This document shows positions 43,444 through 52,162 of a stretch of 64,000 nucleotides of DNA, in pieces (within the stretch, counting starts at the first letter, position 1; each line of letters opens with the position of its first letter). A model generated the notes under the pieces. That model did no database searches and had not been told where the DNA came from. It worked only from the letters and a program-made list of their open reading frames with translations. The position numbers were made by a program, and so were the translations under genes. The stretch covers positions 3,782,001 to 3,846,000 of the forward strand of contig NZ_CP107549.1 of assembly GCF_025837155.1 (NCBI RefSeq), written 5' to 3'. The stretch comes from Pseudomonas sp. Z8(2022) (GTDB taxonomy: Bacteria > Pseudomonadota > Gammaproteobacteria > Pseudomonadales > Pseudomonadaceae).

Positions 43444-44658
43444 TTATTCCTGCCCCTCGCGATCACGAAAGCCCAGCAGATAAAGAATGCCGTCCAGCCC
43501 CAGGGTGGAGATCGCCTGCTTGGCGGATTGCTTGACCAGCGGTTTGGCGCGGAAGGCCACACCGAGGCCGGCCAGGCCAAGCATCGGCAGGTCGTTGGCG
43601 CCGTCGCCGACCGCGATGGTCTGCTCCAGCTGCAGGCCCTCCTTCTGCGCCAGCTCGCGCAGCAGATCGGCCTTGCGCTGAGCATCGACGATGGGCTCGA
43701 CAGCCACCCCGGTAACCTTGCCGTTCTCGATCTGCAGTTCGTTGGCGAATACGTAGTCGATACCCAGCCTGGCCTGCAGCTGCCTGGCGAAATAGGTAAA
43801 GCCGCCGGAGAGAATCGCGGTCTTGTAGCCCAGGCGCTTGAGTTCGGCGAACAGCACCTCGGCCCCTTCGGTCAGGCGCAGCGACGCACCGATCTCTTCC
43901 AGCACGTCCTCGGACAGGCCCTGCAGCAGGCCCAGGCGCTCCTTGAAGCTGGCACGAAAATCCAGCTCGCCGCGCATGGCCCGCTCGGTGATTTCGGCGA
44001 CCTGCTCACCGACACCGGCGGCCTTGGCCAGCTCGTCGATCACCTCGGCTTCGATCAGCGTCGAGTCCATGTCGAATACCGCCAGACGGCGATTGCGGCG
44101 GAACACCGAGTCACGCTGGAAGGCGATGTCGACATTCAGTTCCTGGGCCACGCTGAGGAACTCGGCACGCAACGCAACAGGGTCGGCCGGCTCGCCACGT
44201 ACGGAGAACTCGATGCAGCCCTTGCCCTGCTCGGCCGGCATGTCCAGCGGCATGCGCCCGGAAAGACGGTCGATATGATCGATGTTCAGCCCGTACTTGG
44301 CGGTAATCGCGCTGACCCGCTGCAACTGCTCAGCACTGACCTTGCGCGTCAGCAGAGTGACGATATGACGAGCCTTGCCCTGACCGCCGACCCACTGCCG
44401 GTAGTCCTCTTCCGAGACCGGGGTGAAACGCACCTGCTGGTCCAGCTCGTAGGCAGTGAACAACAGATCCTTGAGCACCGCCTGAGAGCGGCCGTTGTCA
44501 GGAATCTCGATGAGGATGCCGAACGACAGGGTGTCGTGGATCACCGCCTGACCGATATCGAGGATGTTCACCCCGCCCTGAGCCAGCACACCCGTGATGG
44601 CAGCGGTGAGTCCGGGGCGGTCTTCGCCGGTGATATTGATCAGGACGATTTCGCGCAA
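43444..44658 (-). CDS. serB: Phosphoserine phosphatase SerB
   Basis: A 404-residue enzyme catalysing the last step of serine synthesis. Two tandem N-terminal ACT-like domains (about 1-180) precede the HAD phosphatase domain with catalytic FDMDSTLIEAEV (motif I) and later GDGANDLPML (motif III). The start is TTG at 44658 (MREIVLINITGEDRPG), with GGAGA seven bases upstream; no ATG or GTG start preserves this conserved N-terminus. It is divergent from the AhpA/YtjB-type gene, the same pairing as serB and ytjB in E. coli. Confidence 0.95.
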   Translation of the reverse strand: MREIVLINITGEDRPGLTAAITGVLAQGGVNILDIGQAVIHDTLSFGILIEIPDNGRSQAVLKDLLFTAYELDQQVRFTPVSEEDYRQWVGGQGKARHIVTLLTRKVSAEQLQRVSAITAKYGLNIDHIDRLSGRMPLDMPAEQGKGCIEFSVRGEPADPVALRAEFLSVAQELNVDIAFQRDSVFRRNRRLAVFDMDSTLIEAEVIDELAKAAGVGEQVAEITERAMRGELDFRASFKERLGLLQGLSEDVLEEIGASLRLTEGAEVLFAELKRLGYKTAILSGGFTYFARQLQARLGIDYVFANELQIENGKVTGVAVEPIVDAQRKADLLRELAQKEGLQLEQTIAVGDGANDLPMLGLAGLGVAFRAKPLVKQSAKQAISTLGLDGILYLLGFRDREGQE

Positions 44659-44769
44659 GACGCACTCTCCAAGGCAAAGGATTGAGGCCGGCAGACGGCT
44701 AATTGACCACTGGCCGACGAAAAGGCCCACATTCTACCCAGTTTCCCTGCGATCCGGGCAGCCATGCGC

Positions 44770-44798
44770 TTTGCCCGCTCCAGGCCGCTCGCTATACT
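44770..44798 (+). promoter_or_regulatory. sigma70 promoter for the AhpA/YtjB-type gene
   Basis: TTTGCC (44770-44775) and TATACT (44793-44798) are 17 bases apart, about 35 bases upstream of the GTG start. On the opposite strand TAGAAT (44731-44736) is a candidate -10 for serB. Confidence 0.55.
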
Positions 44799-44832
44799 GC
44801 GCGGCAACTTCAGTCGACAAGAGCCGTGCTCT

Positions 44833-46353
44833 GTGAACCGGCCCGCGCCCGCCAAACCCGACAACTTCTTCATCATGATCTTCCACGCGCTGCGTCAGCG
44901 GCGAGTGCCCCTGGTCCTGCGCATCGCCAGCCACAGCCTGTTGCTGGTGGCGCTGGCGATGGTCATCTATGCCTGGGTCATGGGCATGCAGTTCAAGCAG
45001 GCCATGCAACAGCAGGCCGATGCGCTGGGCCAGGCGCTGATCACCCAGACGGCGGCCTCGGCCACCGAACTGCTGGTGTCCAACGACATCCTCAGCCTCA
45101 ACGTGCTGCTCAACAACCTGGCGAAGAACCCGCTGGTGGCCCATGCCGCCATCTACAGCGTGGACAACCGCATCCTCGCCGAAGCGGGCCCGCGCCCGAC
45201 GCGCAGCGTATTGGGGGAAACCGAAGGCCTCTACTCCACGCCCATCACCTTCCAGGAAGTGATGGCCGGGCAATTGCGCATTAGCCTGGACATGAGCCAG
45301 TTCCAGCAGCCGATGACCATCAGCCTGCAGAGCATGGCCATTCTCAGCCTGATCCTGCTCGCCCTGACCCTGTCACTGAGCATGCGCCTCGGCCGGTACA
45401 TTTCCACACCCCTGCTGCAGATGCGCCTGTGGCTGCGCGACCCGGACGACCCTGCTCCCGGCGCTGGCCGCAACGACGAGATCGGCGACCTGGCGCGCCA
45501 GCTGCAGGCACGCCTGGTGCCGGAAAAACCCGAGCCCGAACCGGAGCTGGATGACGAACCGCTGTTCGAGGATGCCGACGACTATCCTGCGGACGACGAG
45601 CGTTTCGACGAGGCGCAGCGGATCAGTACCGGGCATGATGTCGACGAGGTGGAGCTGAGCGAGAACGACGAAGACGGGCTCAAGCCCTGGCCCGACTCGA
45701 TAGAGCCGGACGATCCCTTCGCCGACCTGCGTGACGACCCAGAATCCACAGCGCCGGTCGCCCAGGCTCCACGTCCGTCGCAAGCCAGCGCGGTACTGGC
45801 CATTCAGCTTGGCGCCCAGGAGCAACTGCGCCGCCTGCCGCGCACGCGCCTGCTGGATCTGCTGGATCGTTACCGGGGTTGCCTGGAACAGGCAGCCGCG
45901 CTGTATCAGGGCCAGCTGCATACCCTCAAGGACGGCAGCAGCCTGATGCTGTTCCATGAGCGCGAGTGCGGCGAGGACTATCTGACCCACGCCATCTGCT
46001 GCGGCGAGCTGATGCGCGCCCTGGGCCACGCCCTGCAGATCGAGGTCGCCGACAGTGGCATCACCCTGCTACTGCAACTGGGTCTGACGCTGGGTCGCGA
46101 TCTGGAAGAACTTGGCCAGGCCGAACTGCTGCTCAGCGACAGCGCCCTGGATGCCCTGGCGCTGTCGCAACACAGCCGCAACCTGCTGCTGGTGGAACAA
46201 CGCGTGGCACAGGATGCCCTGGCTCGCCAGCGCGCGCGTATCCGCCCGATCGCCAGCCCGGAAGGTGCCAGTTGCGTGGAGCGTCTGCTCGACCCTTATC
46301 CAGCCCTCCTGGAACGGCAGCTGACGCGTATGCACGAAAGCCGGGCACACTGA
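44833..46353 (+). CDS. AhpA/YtjB (SMP_2) family membrane protein
   Basis: A 506-residue protein with two membrane segments (about residues 25-48 and 155-180) flanking a periplasmic domain, a long acidic linker (about 215-320) and a C-terminal cytoplasmic domain. It fits the AhpA/YtjB (SMP) family encoded next to serB in gamma-proteobacteria. The biochemical function is unknown. The start is taken as GTG at 44833 (MNRPAPAKPDNFF), with AAGAG upstream; an ATG 14 codons later is an alternative. Confidence 0.75.
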   Translation: MNRPAPAKPDNFFIMIFHALRQRRVPLVLRIASHSLLLVALAMVIYAWVMGMQFKQAMQQQADALGQALITQTAASATELLVSNDILSLNVLLNNLAKNPLVAHAAIYSVDNRILAEAGPRPTRSVLGETEGLYSTPITFQEVMAGQLRISLDMSQFQQPMTISLQSMAILSLILLALTLSLSMRLGRYISTPLLQMRLWLRDPDDPAPGAGRNDEIGDLARQLQARLVPEKPEPEPELDDEPLFEDADDYPADDERFDEAQRISTGHDVDEVELSENDEDGLKPWPDSIEPDDPFADLRDDPESTAPVAQAPRPSQASAVLAIQLGAQEQLRRLPRTRLLDLLDRYRGCLEQAAALYQGQLHTLKDGSSLMLFHERECGEDYLTHAICCGELMRALGHALQIEVADSGITLLLQLGLTLGRDLEELGQAELLLSDSALDALALSQHSRNLLLVEQRVAQDALARQRARIRPIASPEGASCVERLLDPYPALLERQLTRMHESRAH

Positions 46354-46365
46354 CGCCCGGCTCGA

Positions 46366-47274
46366 TCAGGCGCTGGCCAATGCCCGCCGTTGCGGCATCT
46401 TGATACCGTAACGCTGCAGCCAGTCTCTCCAGCGAATCCGCTCGTCACGTACCAGCCAGCCATCCTGCTCGGCGAAACTTTCCGACAGCCACACGCCGCG
46501 GGTGCTGGCAGCCTGCAGCTCGCCCTTGCGCAGGGTGAACAGGCCGCCACTGGGCACACCCTGATGCAGCGCCAGCAGGTAGATATCCGGCCGGCGCCGT
46601 TCCAGTCGCGCCACCAGCTGGCCATCTTCCAGATGCTCATCGACATGAAACAGGCTCAGCTGACGGGCATCGCGCGGCAGCTCCAGGCTCATGTCGTAGA
46701 CCAGTTGCAGGGACGCAGTCGGCAGATGCACGTAGGCCCGTGGCCGCTCCAACAGCGTCAGGTTGCCGCACTGCACCGGCCGCGCCGCGCCAGACAGCGG
46801 ACTAAGACGAAAATGACTGGCCTCGCGATAACGCAGCGCGCCCTGATAGGGCGTCGGCAACCAGGTATCGCCGAAGCGGCCGCTCAACCAGCCATCGGCG
46901 CTTTCCAGCAGACACTCCTCGGCCACTTCCTGAATGGCCGTGAGCAGCGGCAGGTTGAGTTCATGCGCCGGCACGTAACCGGAAATCAGCTTGAGCACGG
47001 TGTCGCCGCGATCAGGACGGCGCTGGCGCACCAGCAACCAGTAATCACGCCCATGCAGGCGCAAGGTCAGGCGCACCGAGACGCCGAGGTTGGCCAGCTC
47101 CACGGAAAAACGCGAACTGTCCGCCACCTCGATCAGGCGGCGCCGTTCGAGCATCTGCTGGAAATTCAGCGGCTGTCCCAGGCTCTGGTAGCTCAGCCCG
47201 TCCGGGCCGGCCTCGACGAACAGCGGCAGGGTCTTGAAGTTACTCGGGTCCTTGCGGATCAGCGTACGCGGCAT
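46366..47274 (-). CDS. Nudix-like protein of unknown function
   Basis: A 302-residue soluble protein. The central segment (about residues 60-125) reads like a Nudix fold: beta-strand DYWLLVRQRRP, then G99-x5-E105-x9-QEVAEE (115-120). The canonical box is Gx5Ex7REUxEExGU; here the spacing is two residues longer, Q replaces R and no final Gly is present, so activity is uncertain. The C-terminal region (about 200-300) contains conserved-looking WLSESFAEQDGWLV. It is convergent with the AhpA/YtjB-type gene. Confidence 0.55.
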   Translation of the reverse strand: MPRTLIRKDPSNFKTLPLFVEAGPDGLSYQSLGQPLNFQQMLERRRLIEVADSSRFSVELANLGVSVRLTLRLHGRDYWLLVRQRRPDRGDTVLKLISGYVPAHELNLPLLTAIQEVAEECLLESADGWLSGRFGDTWLPTPYQGALRYREASHFRLSPLSGAARPVQCGNLTLLERPRAYVHLPTASLQLVYDMSLELPRDARQLSLFHVDEHLEDGQLVARLERRRPDIYLLALHQGVPSGGLFTLRKGELQAASTRGVWLSESFAEQDGWLVRDERIRWRDWLQRYGIKMPQRRALASA

Positions 47275-47418
47275 CTCGACTCCTCGTTCCGTCTGGGCAT
47301 GAGCCGGCTCGTCGGCCAGTGCTCACGCGAGGCTCAGGTTGAAGCGAAAACCGTTCAAGGCTGCCGCAAGCGAGCCACCCGATACAACCCAAGGCTGTAA
47401 GAAGAGATGACCGCGGCG

Positions 47419-48228
47419 TCAGCCAAGCCCCTGCAGCACAGCGGCCACGGTCGCCACATTGGCCGCCAGGTGCGCGGGCGTGATGGTGCCGACAATGGCG
47501 CTGCTGACACCTGGATGGGCGAAGATCAGCTCGAAGCTGGCCCTCACCGGGTCGACACCCTCGGCCAGACAGGCATGCCCGCTGGCCAGAGCCTTCTTGA
47601 TCAGAATGCCCTTGGCGTGACTGGCAGCGTAGTCCAAAACCGGTTTTTCGCCCTGCTCGCTCAGGTTGTAAGTGACCATGGCGCAATCCCCCTGCTGCAG
47701 TGCCAGCAACCCGCCCTCGACGGTCTTGCCGGAAATGCCGTAGGCGAGAATCTTGCCTTCGCGCTTGAGCTCAGCCAGCGTCTCGTAGACGCCGGTATCC
47801 CGCAGCACCGCCAGGTCATTGCCGTCGGAATGCACCAGCAGCAGGTCTATGCGGTCCGTCTCCAGACGCTTGAGGCTGCGCTCCACGGACAGACGCGTAT
47901 GAGCTGGCGAGAAATCGAAACGGGACTGCCCCTGTTCGAACTCCTCGCCGGTCTTGCTGACGATCACCCACTCGTCACGCTGGCCACGCAGCAGCGGGCC
48001 GAGGCGCTGCTCGCTGATACCGTAGGCCGGCGCCGTATCAATCAGGTTGATACCCAGTTCGCGTGCCTGTTTCAGCAGAGCGCGGGCCTGGGCATCGTCG
48101 GGAATGGTAAAGCCGTTGGGGTACTTCACGCCCTGGTCACGGCCCAGCTTGACCGTACCCAGGCCCAGCGGCGAAACCCGCAGACCAGTGGAACCCAGCG
48201 GGCGATGCAGATCGTGCAAGGTGGTCAT
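47419..48228 (-). CDS. Aldo/keto reductase
   Basis: A 269-residue TIM-barrel NAD(P)H-dependent oxidoreductase. The N-terminus RPLGSTGLRVSPLGLGTVKLG is a typical aldo/keto reductase strand-helix, with catalytic Asp/Tyr in LIDTAPAYGISE and catalytic Lys in VIVSKTGEE. The substrate is unknown. Its start overlaps the stop of the FAD oxidoreductase gene by four bases (ATGA), so the two are translationally coupled and may act on the same compound. Confidence 0.88.
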   Translation of the reverse strand: MTTLHDLHRPLGSTGLRVSPLGLGTVKLGRDQGVKYPNGFTIPDDAQARALLKQARELGINLIDTAPAYGISEQRLGPLLRGQRDEWVIVSKTGEEFEQGQSRFDFSPAHTRLSVERSLKRLETDRIDLLLVHSDGNDLAVLRDTGVYETLAELKREGKILAYGISGKTVEGGLLALQQGDCAMVTYNLSEQGEKPVLDYAASHAKGILIKKALASGHACLAEGVDPVRASFELIFAHPGVSSAIVGTITPAHLAANVATVAAVLQGLG

Positions 48229-49400
48229 GGCAGCAACGCCTCCCATACCGGCTGGCCCAACGGTGGGCGCGGCAGTTCGGGCAATGGTGCATGCGTGCCG
48301 GGGCGCAGGTTGTCGCGCTGAAACGTGGTCAGCACGCGGGCAGCGAAGTCCGGTGCCAGAGCCAGCTTGGTTGGCCAGCCCACCAGCAAACGCTTCTGTT
48401 CGGCGAGAAAGGCGTTGTCCGGACGCACCAGCCCCGACTGGGCGGGCTCGGCGCGATCCACGCGCAATGTGGCCCAGCGGGTCTGGCTCTGATCGACCCA
48501 GGGCAGCAGTGCCGCCATTTCCTTCTGCGCGGCCTGGATCTGCGCAGCTTCGTCGCGCGCAACACCATCGGCCTCCGCCAGATCGCCGCCCAGATACCAG
48601 ACCCATTGGCCATCTGCCGCAGGATGAGTGGTCACCGTCACCCGCGGCTTGGGCCCGCCGCCGAGGCAATGGGCATACAGCGGTTTGAGCGCCGGCCCCT
48701 TGGCCAGCACCATGTGCAGCGGACGCAGTTGCTGCGCAGGTTCCCCGACACCCATCGCGGCGAGCAGCCCGGCATTGCCGGCGCCGGCACTGAGCACCAC
48801 GCGTTGCGCACGAATCTCGCGACCATCGACGATCAGGCCAACCAGCTCACCATCTTCACGCAACGGCTCGATACGTTCGCCAGCCAGCAAGCCGTCGCCG
48901 GCCAGTTCGGCCAGGCGCGCGATCAGGCTCGGGACGTCCAGCACCAGTTCGGCCAGGCGATAGACCTTGCCCTTGAACTTCGGATGCTGCAGCGCCGGCG
49001 GCAACTGATCGCCCTTGACCTGATCGACCCGACCGCGCACCGCCTTGCTGGCGAAGAAGCTGGTGAGGTTGCCGGCCAGAGTGCCGGGGGACCACAGATA
49101 ATGGGCATCGGAGAGAATGCGCACGCCGGACAGGTTCAACTCGCCAGCACCTGCCAGCGCCTCGCGCCAGCGTCGCGGCATGTCGGCGATGGCCTCGGAT
49201 GCGCCGGTCAGCGCACCGTGCAGGGCGTACTTGGCGCCGCCGTGAATGATGCCCTGCGACTTCAGGCTCTGCCCGCCCCCCAGACTGCCGCGCTCCACCA
49301 ACACGGTGGCGAAGCCCTGCTGGCGCAGGCGAGCATTGAGCCAGAGGCCGGCGACACCACCGCCGACGATCAGGACATCGGTGCTGAAAGACTGGGACAT
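48225..49400 (-). CDS. FAD-dependent oxidoreductase (DAO family)
   Basis: A 391-residue flavoprotein. The N-terminal dinucleotide-binding motif VLIVGGGVAGLWLNARL is followed by LVERGSLGGGQSLKSQGIIHGGAKYAL, giving the GxGxxG fold and a DAO/GlpD-like substrate region. The substrate is unknown. The ATG at 49400 (MSQSFSTDVLIVGGG) is chosen; the longer in-frame extension lacks family character. It is translationally coupled to the aldo/keto reductase downstream, which suggests consecutive oxidation/reduction steps. Confidence 0.85.
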   Translation of the reverse strand: MSQSFSTDVLIVGGGVAGLWLNARLRQQGFATVLVERGSLGGGQSLKSQGIIHGGAKYALHGALTGASEAIADMPRRWREALAGAGELNLSGVRILSDAHYLWSPGTLAGNLTSFFASKAVRGRVDQVKGDQLPPALQHPKFKGKVYRLAELVLDVPSLIARLAELAGDGLLAGERIEPLREDGELVGLIVDGREIRAQRVVLSAGAGNAGLLAAMGVGEPAQQLRPLHMVLAKGPALKPLYAHCLGGGPKPRVTVTTHPAADGQWVWYLGGDLAEADGVARDEAAQIQAAQKEMAALLPWVDQSQTRWATLRVDRAEPAQSGLVRPDNAFLAEQKRLLVGWPTKLALAPDFAARVLTTFQRDNLRPGTHAPLPELPRPPLGQPVWEALLP

Positions 49401-49463
49401 GAACGAGCCTCGGCGAAAAACAGGCGCGCAGTATAACCCGTCAGCCAACGCCCCCGAGGTCGA

Positions 49464-49796
49464 TCAGTGCCCGGTCGATTGCGAGAACAGCTGAATCACC
49501 ACCACGCCGCTGACGATCAGCCCCATGCCCAGCATGGCCGGCAGATCGAGCTTCTGCTGATAGAGAAACAGCGCCGCAACGCTGACCAGCACGATCCCCA
49601 GCCCGGCCCAGATGGCGTAGGCGATGCCCACCGGAATGGTGCGGACCACCAGCGTCAGCATCCAGAAGGCGATGCCGTAGCCGCCGACCACCAGCAGCAG
49701 CGGCAGAGGCTTGTTGAAGCCGTCGATAGCCTTCATTGAGGTGGTGGCGACCACTTCGGCCGCAATGGCGATGGCGAGATAGAGGTATCCGGGCAT
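49464..49796 (-). CDS. Small multidrug resistance (SMR) family transporter
   Basis: A 110-residue protein with four membrane helices typical of EmrE/QacE-type proton-coupled efflux pumps. Glu14 in helix 1 (IAIAAEVVATTSMK) is the conserved proton/substrate residue, and the GIAYAIWAGLGIV signature is in helix 3. AGGAG lies eight bases upstream of the ATG. It is divergent from the LysR regulator, whose operator-like dyad is shared. Confidence 0.93.
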   Translation of the reverse strand: MPGYLYLAIAIAAEVVATTSMKAIDGFNKPLPLLLVVGGYGIAFWMLTLVVRTIPVGIAYAIWAGLGIVLVSVAALFLYQQKLDLPAMLGMGLIVSGVVVIQLFSQSTGH

Positions 49797-49857
49797 GAGA
49801 GCGACTCCTGAGCAATGGCCGCCATTCTAGGATCGCCCACGATGGGATAAAGTCATT

Positions 49858-49880
49858 ACCTATCTACTCACAAGATAGGT
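49858..49880. promoter_or_regulatory. Operator-like dyad in the SMR/LysR intergenic region
   Basis: ACCTATC (49858-49864) and GATAGGT (49874-49880) form a perfect 7-bp inverted repeat with a 9-nt spacer, ending four bases before the LysR ATG. It contains an ATC-N9-GAT core, in line with LysR-type T-N11-A sites. It probably mediates autorepression and control of the divergent SMR gene. Confidence 0.6.
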
Positions 49881-49884
49881 CACC

Positions 49885-50772
49885 ATGAACTGGAATCTCG
49901 ATCAGCTGCAACTGTTCGTTCGTACCGCCGAGAGCCGCTCCTTCTCTGCAGCAGCCCGGCAAACCGGACGCGCGCAGTCGGCCGTCAGTACCGCGATCGC
50001 TTTGCTGGAGAGCGATCTCGGCGTGACCCTTTTCGAGCGCAGCAGCGGACGTCAGCCGCAACTGACCGAAGCCGGCAAAGCCCTGCTGGAGCAGGCGCGC
50101 AGCGTGCTGCAGCAATGCGAACGCCTCGACGGCCGCGCGCTGGGGCTGGCCCGAGGCGAAGAAGCGCGCCTGCGCCTGGCACAGGACGAAGCCATGCCCT
50201 ACCAACCGGTGCTGGCCAGCCTGGAAGCGCTGGCCGATGCCTTCCCCTTGCTGGAAGTGCAGCTTTCCAGCGGCGCTCAGGGCGACGTGGCGCGCAAGCT
50301 GCTGCAGCACCAGGCCGACCTGGGCCTGCTGTTTCATCACGAACAGATGCCACGGGAGCTGGAGAGCCAGCGCCTGGGCATGATCGAGATGGTCACCGTG
50401 TGCAGCCCGAACCATCCGCTGGCTGCACTTGGCAGCGTGGAGCGGCGGGATCTGGCCGAGCATCGCCAGTTGCTGATGACTCCGCAGGACAGCCACTACC
50501 CTGGCGGCGAACAGATCAGTCCGCTGGTGTGGCGCGCCGACAGCTTTTACGTAATGGCCGAACTGGTGATACGCGGCGTGGGCTGGGCCTGGCTGCCGCG
50601 TCATGTGGCGCAATATCCGACTTACCAGGGCCACCTTCAGGAGCTGCGCAGCGACTGGGCGCCGCTGCCTCTGGTGGTGGAGCTGGTTACCCGGCGCGAC
50701 GGTGCGCTCGGCCCGGCGGCCAGCTGGCTGGCCGACTGCCTGACGCGTGAACTGCTGCATCCGCAGGCATGA
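49885..50772 (+). CDS. LysR family transcriptional regulator
   Basis: A 295-residue regulator. It has an N-terminal winged helix-turn-helix (about 1-60, DQLQLFVRTAESRSFSAAARQTGRAQSAVSTAIALLESDLGVTLFER), a coiled linker, and a C-terminal inducer-binding domain of the PBP type. Its divergent position and the dyad upstream suggest that it regulates the SMR transporter. The inducer is unknown. Confidence 0.92.
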   Translation: MNWNLDQLQLFVRTAESRSFSAAARQTGRAQSAVSTAIALLESDLGVTLFERSSGRQPQLTEAGKALLEQARSVLQQCERLDGRALGLARGEEARLRLAQDEAMPYQPVLASLEALADAFPLLEVQLSSGAQGDVARKLLQHQADLGLLFHHEQMPRELESQRLGMIEMVTVCSPNHPLAALGSVERRDLAEHRQLLMTPQDSHYPGGEQISPLVWRADSFYVMAELVIRGVGWAWLPRHVAQYPTYQGHLQELRSDWAPLPLVVELVTRRDGALGPAASWLADCLTRELLHPQA

Positions 50773-50815
50773 ACGCGCTTCCCGAGGATGGCGGGCGACG
50801 ATAAGCTGCGCGCCC

Positions 50816-52081
50816 ATGAACAGACTCATCTACACCCTGCTGCTGCACCTGGCCCTGCCCCTGATCGCCCTGCGCCTGGCGCTGCGCGCACGCAAGGCGC
50901 CGGCCTATGCACGGCGCATTAACGAACGTTTCTCCTTCGGCCTGCCGGCGATGAAACCCGGCGGCATCTGGGTGCACGCGGTATCGGTAGGTGAAAGCAT
51001 CGCCGCCGCACCGATGATTCGCGCGTTGCAGGCGCGCTACCCGGAACTGCCGATCACCGTGACCTGCATGACCCCGACCGGCTCCGAGCGCATCCAGGCG
51101 CTGTTCGGCGATAGCGTGCAGCACTGCTACCTGCCCTACGACATGCCCTGGGCCGCCGCGCGCTTTCTCGATCACACCCAGCCGCGCCTGGCCGTGGTGA
51201 TGGAAACCGAGCTGTGGCCGAACCATATCCACCAGTGCGCCAAACGCGGCGTTCCCGTCGCCCTGGCCAATGCGCGCCTGTCCGAACGCTCGGCGCGCGG
51301 CTATGCACGCTTTGCCAGGCTCACCGCACCGATGCTCGCCGAACTGTCGCTGATCGCCGTGCAGACCCAGGCCGAGGCGCAACGCTTTCTCGACCTGGGC
51401 GCACGCCCTGGCTGCGTGGAAGTGACCGGCTCGATCAAGTTCGACCTGAAGATCGATGCCGAACTGCCGCAGCGTGCGGCCGGACTACGTCACCAGTGGC
51501 AGGCCGAGCAGCGCCCGGTGTGGATTGCCGCCAGCACCCATGCGGGCGAAGACGAAATCATCCTCGCCGCCCATCGCCTGTTGCTGGCGACGCGGGCGGA
51601 CGCGCTGCTGATCCTGGTGCCACGCCACCCCGAACGCTTCAATTCGGTCCATGAACTTTGCCTCAGCGAAGGACTGACCACACGCCGCCGCTCCAAGGGC
51701 GAAGCCGTGCAAGCCGGTGACCAGGTACTGCTGGGCGATACCATGGGCGAGCTGCTTTTTCTCTATGCGCTGGCGGATATCGCCTTCGTCGGCGGCAGTC
51801 TGGTGGCCAACGGCGGGCACAACCTGCTGGAACCCGCTGCGCTGGGTAAGCCGGTGCTGAGCGGCCCGCACCTGTTCAACTTCCTGGAAATCGCCGCGCA
51901 ACTGCGCAAGGCCGGTGCCCTGAGTGAAGTGGAAAATGCCGAACAGCTGGCAGCCAGGGTCGACATGCTGCTGGAACAACCTGGCGAGATGCAGCGCATG
52001 AGCCAGGCCGGTCTTGCCGTGCTCAAGGCCAACCAGGGCGCACTGGAGCGGCTGCTGGAGGGTTTGCGCCGCCTGATGTAG
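50816..52081 (+). CDS. waaA: 3-deoxy-D-manno-octulosonic acid transferase
   Basis: A 421-residue inner-membrane-associated GT-B glycosyltransferase that adds Kdo residues to lipid A precursor. A short N-terminal hydrophobic anchor (MNRLIYTLLLHLALPLIALRL) is followed by the N-domain (WVHAVSVGESIAAAP) and the C-domain (PEHxxR-like LVPRHPERF and GGSLVANGGHNLLEPAALGKPVLSGPH). Usual length and order. It lies after the LysR gene and ends at a bidirectional terminator. Confidence 0.96.
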   Translation: MNRLIYTLLLHLALPLIALRLALRARKAPAYARRINERFSFGLPAMKPGGIWVHAVSVGESIAAAPMIRALQARYPELPITVTCMTPTGSERIQALFGDSVQHCYLPYDMPWAAARFLDHTQPRLAVVMETELWPNHIHQCAKRGVPVALANARLSERSARGYARFARLTAPMLAELSLIAVQTQAEAQRFLDLGARPGCVEVTGSIKFDLKIDAELPQRAAGLRHQWQAEQRPVWIAASTHAGEDEIILAAHRLLLATRADALLILVPRHPERFNSVHELCLSEGLTTRRRSKGEAVQAGDQVLLGDTMGELLFLYALADIAFVGGSLVANGGHNLLEPAALGKPVLSGPHLFNFLEIAAQLRKAGALSEVENAEQLAARVDMLLEQPGEMQRMSQAGLAVLKANQGALERLLEGLRRLM

Positions 52082-52120
52082 CCGAATACGGTGCTCCCGA
52101 AGAGGGACAACGCTGCAAAC

Positions 52121-52148
52121 AAAAAGCCCGACTTGCGTCGGGCTCTTT
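52121..52148. terminator. Bidirectional terminator between waaA and tolC
   Basis: AGCCCGAC (52125-52132) pairs with GTCGGGCT (52137-52144), with A5 on the left and a short T-rich stretch on the right. It serves the convergent waaA and tolC genes. Confidence 0.85.
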
Positions 52149-52162
52149 GTTTGGCGAAGGAT

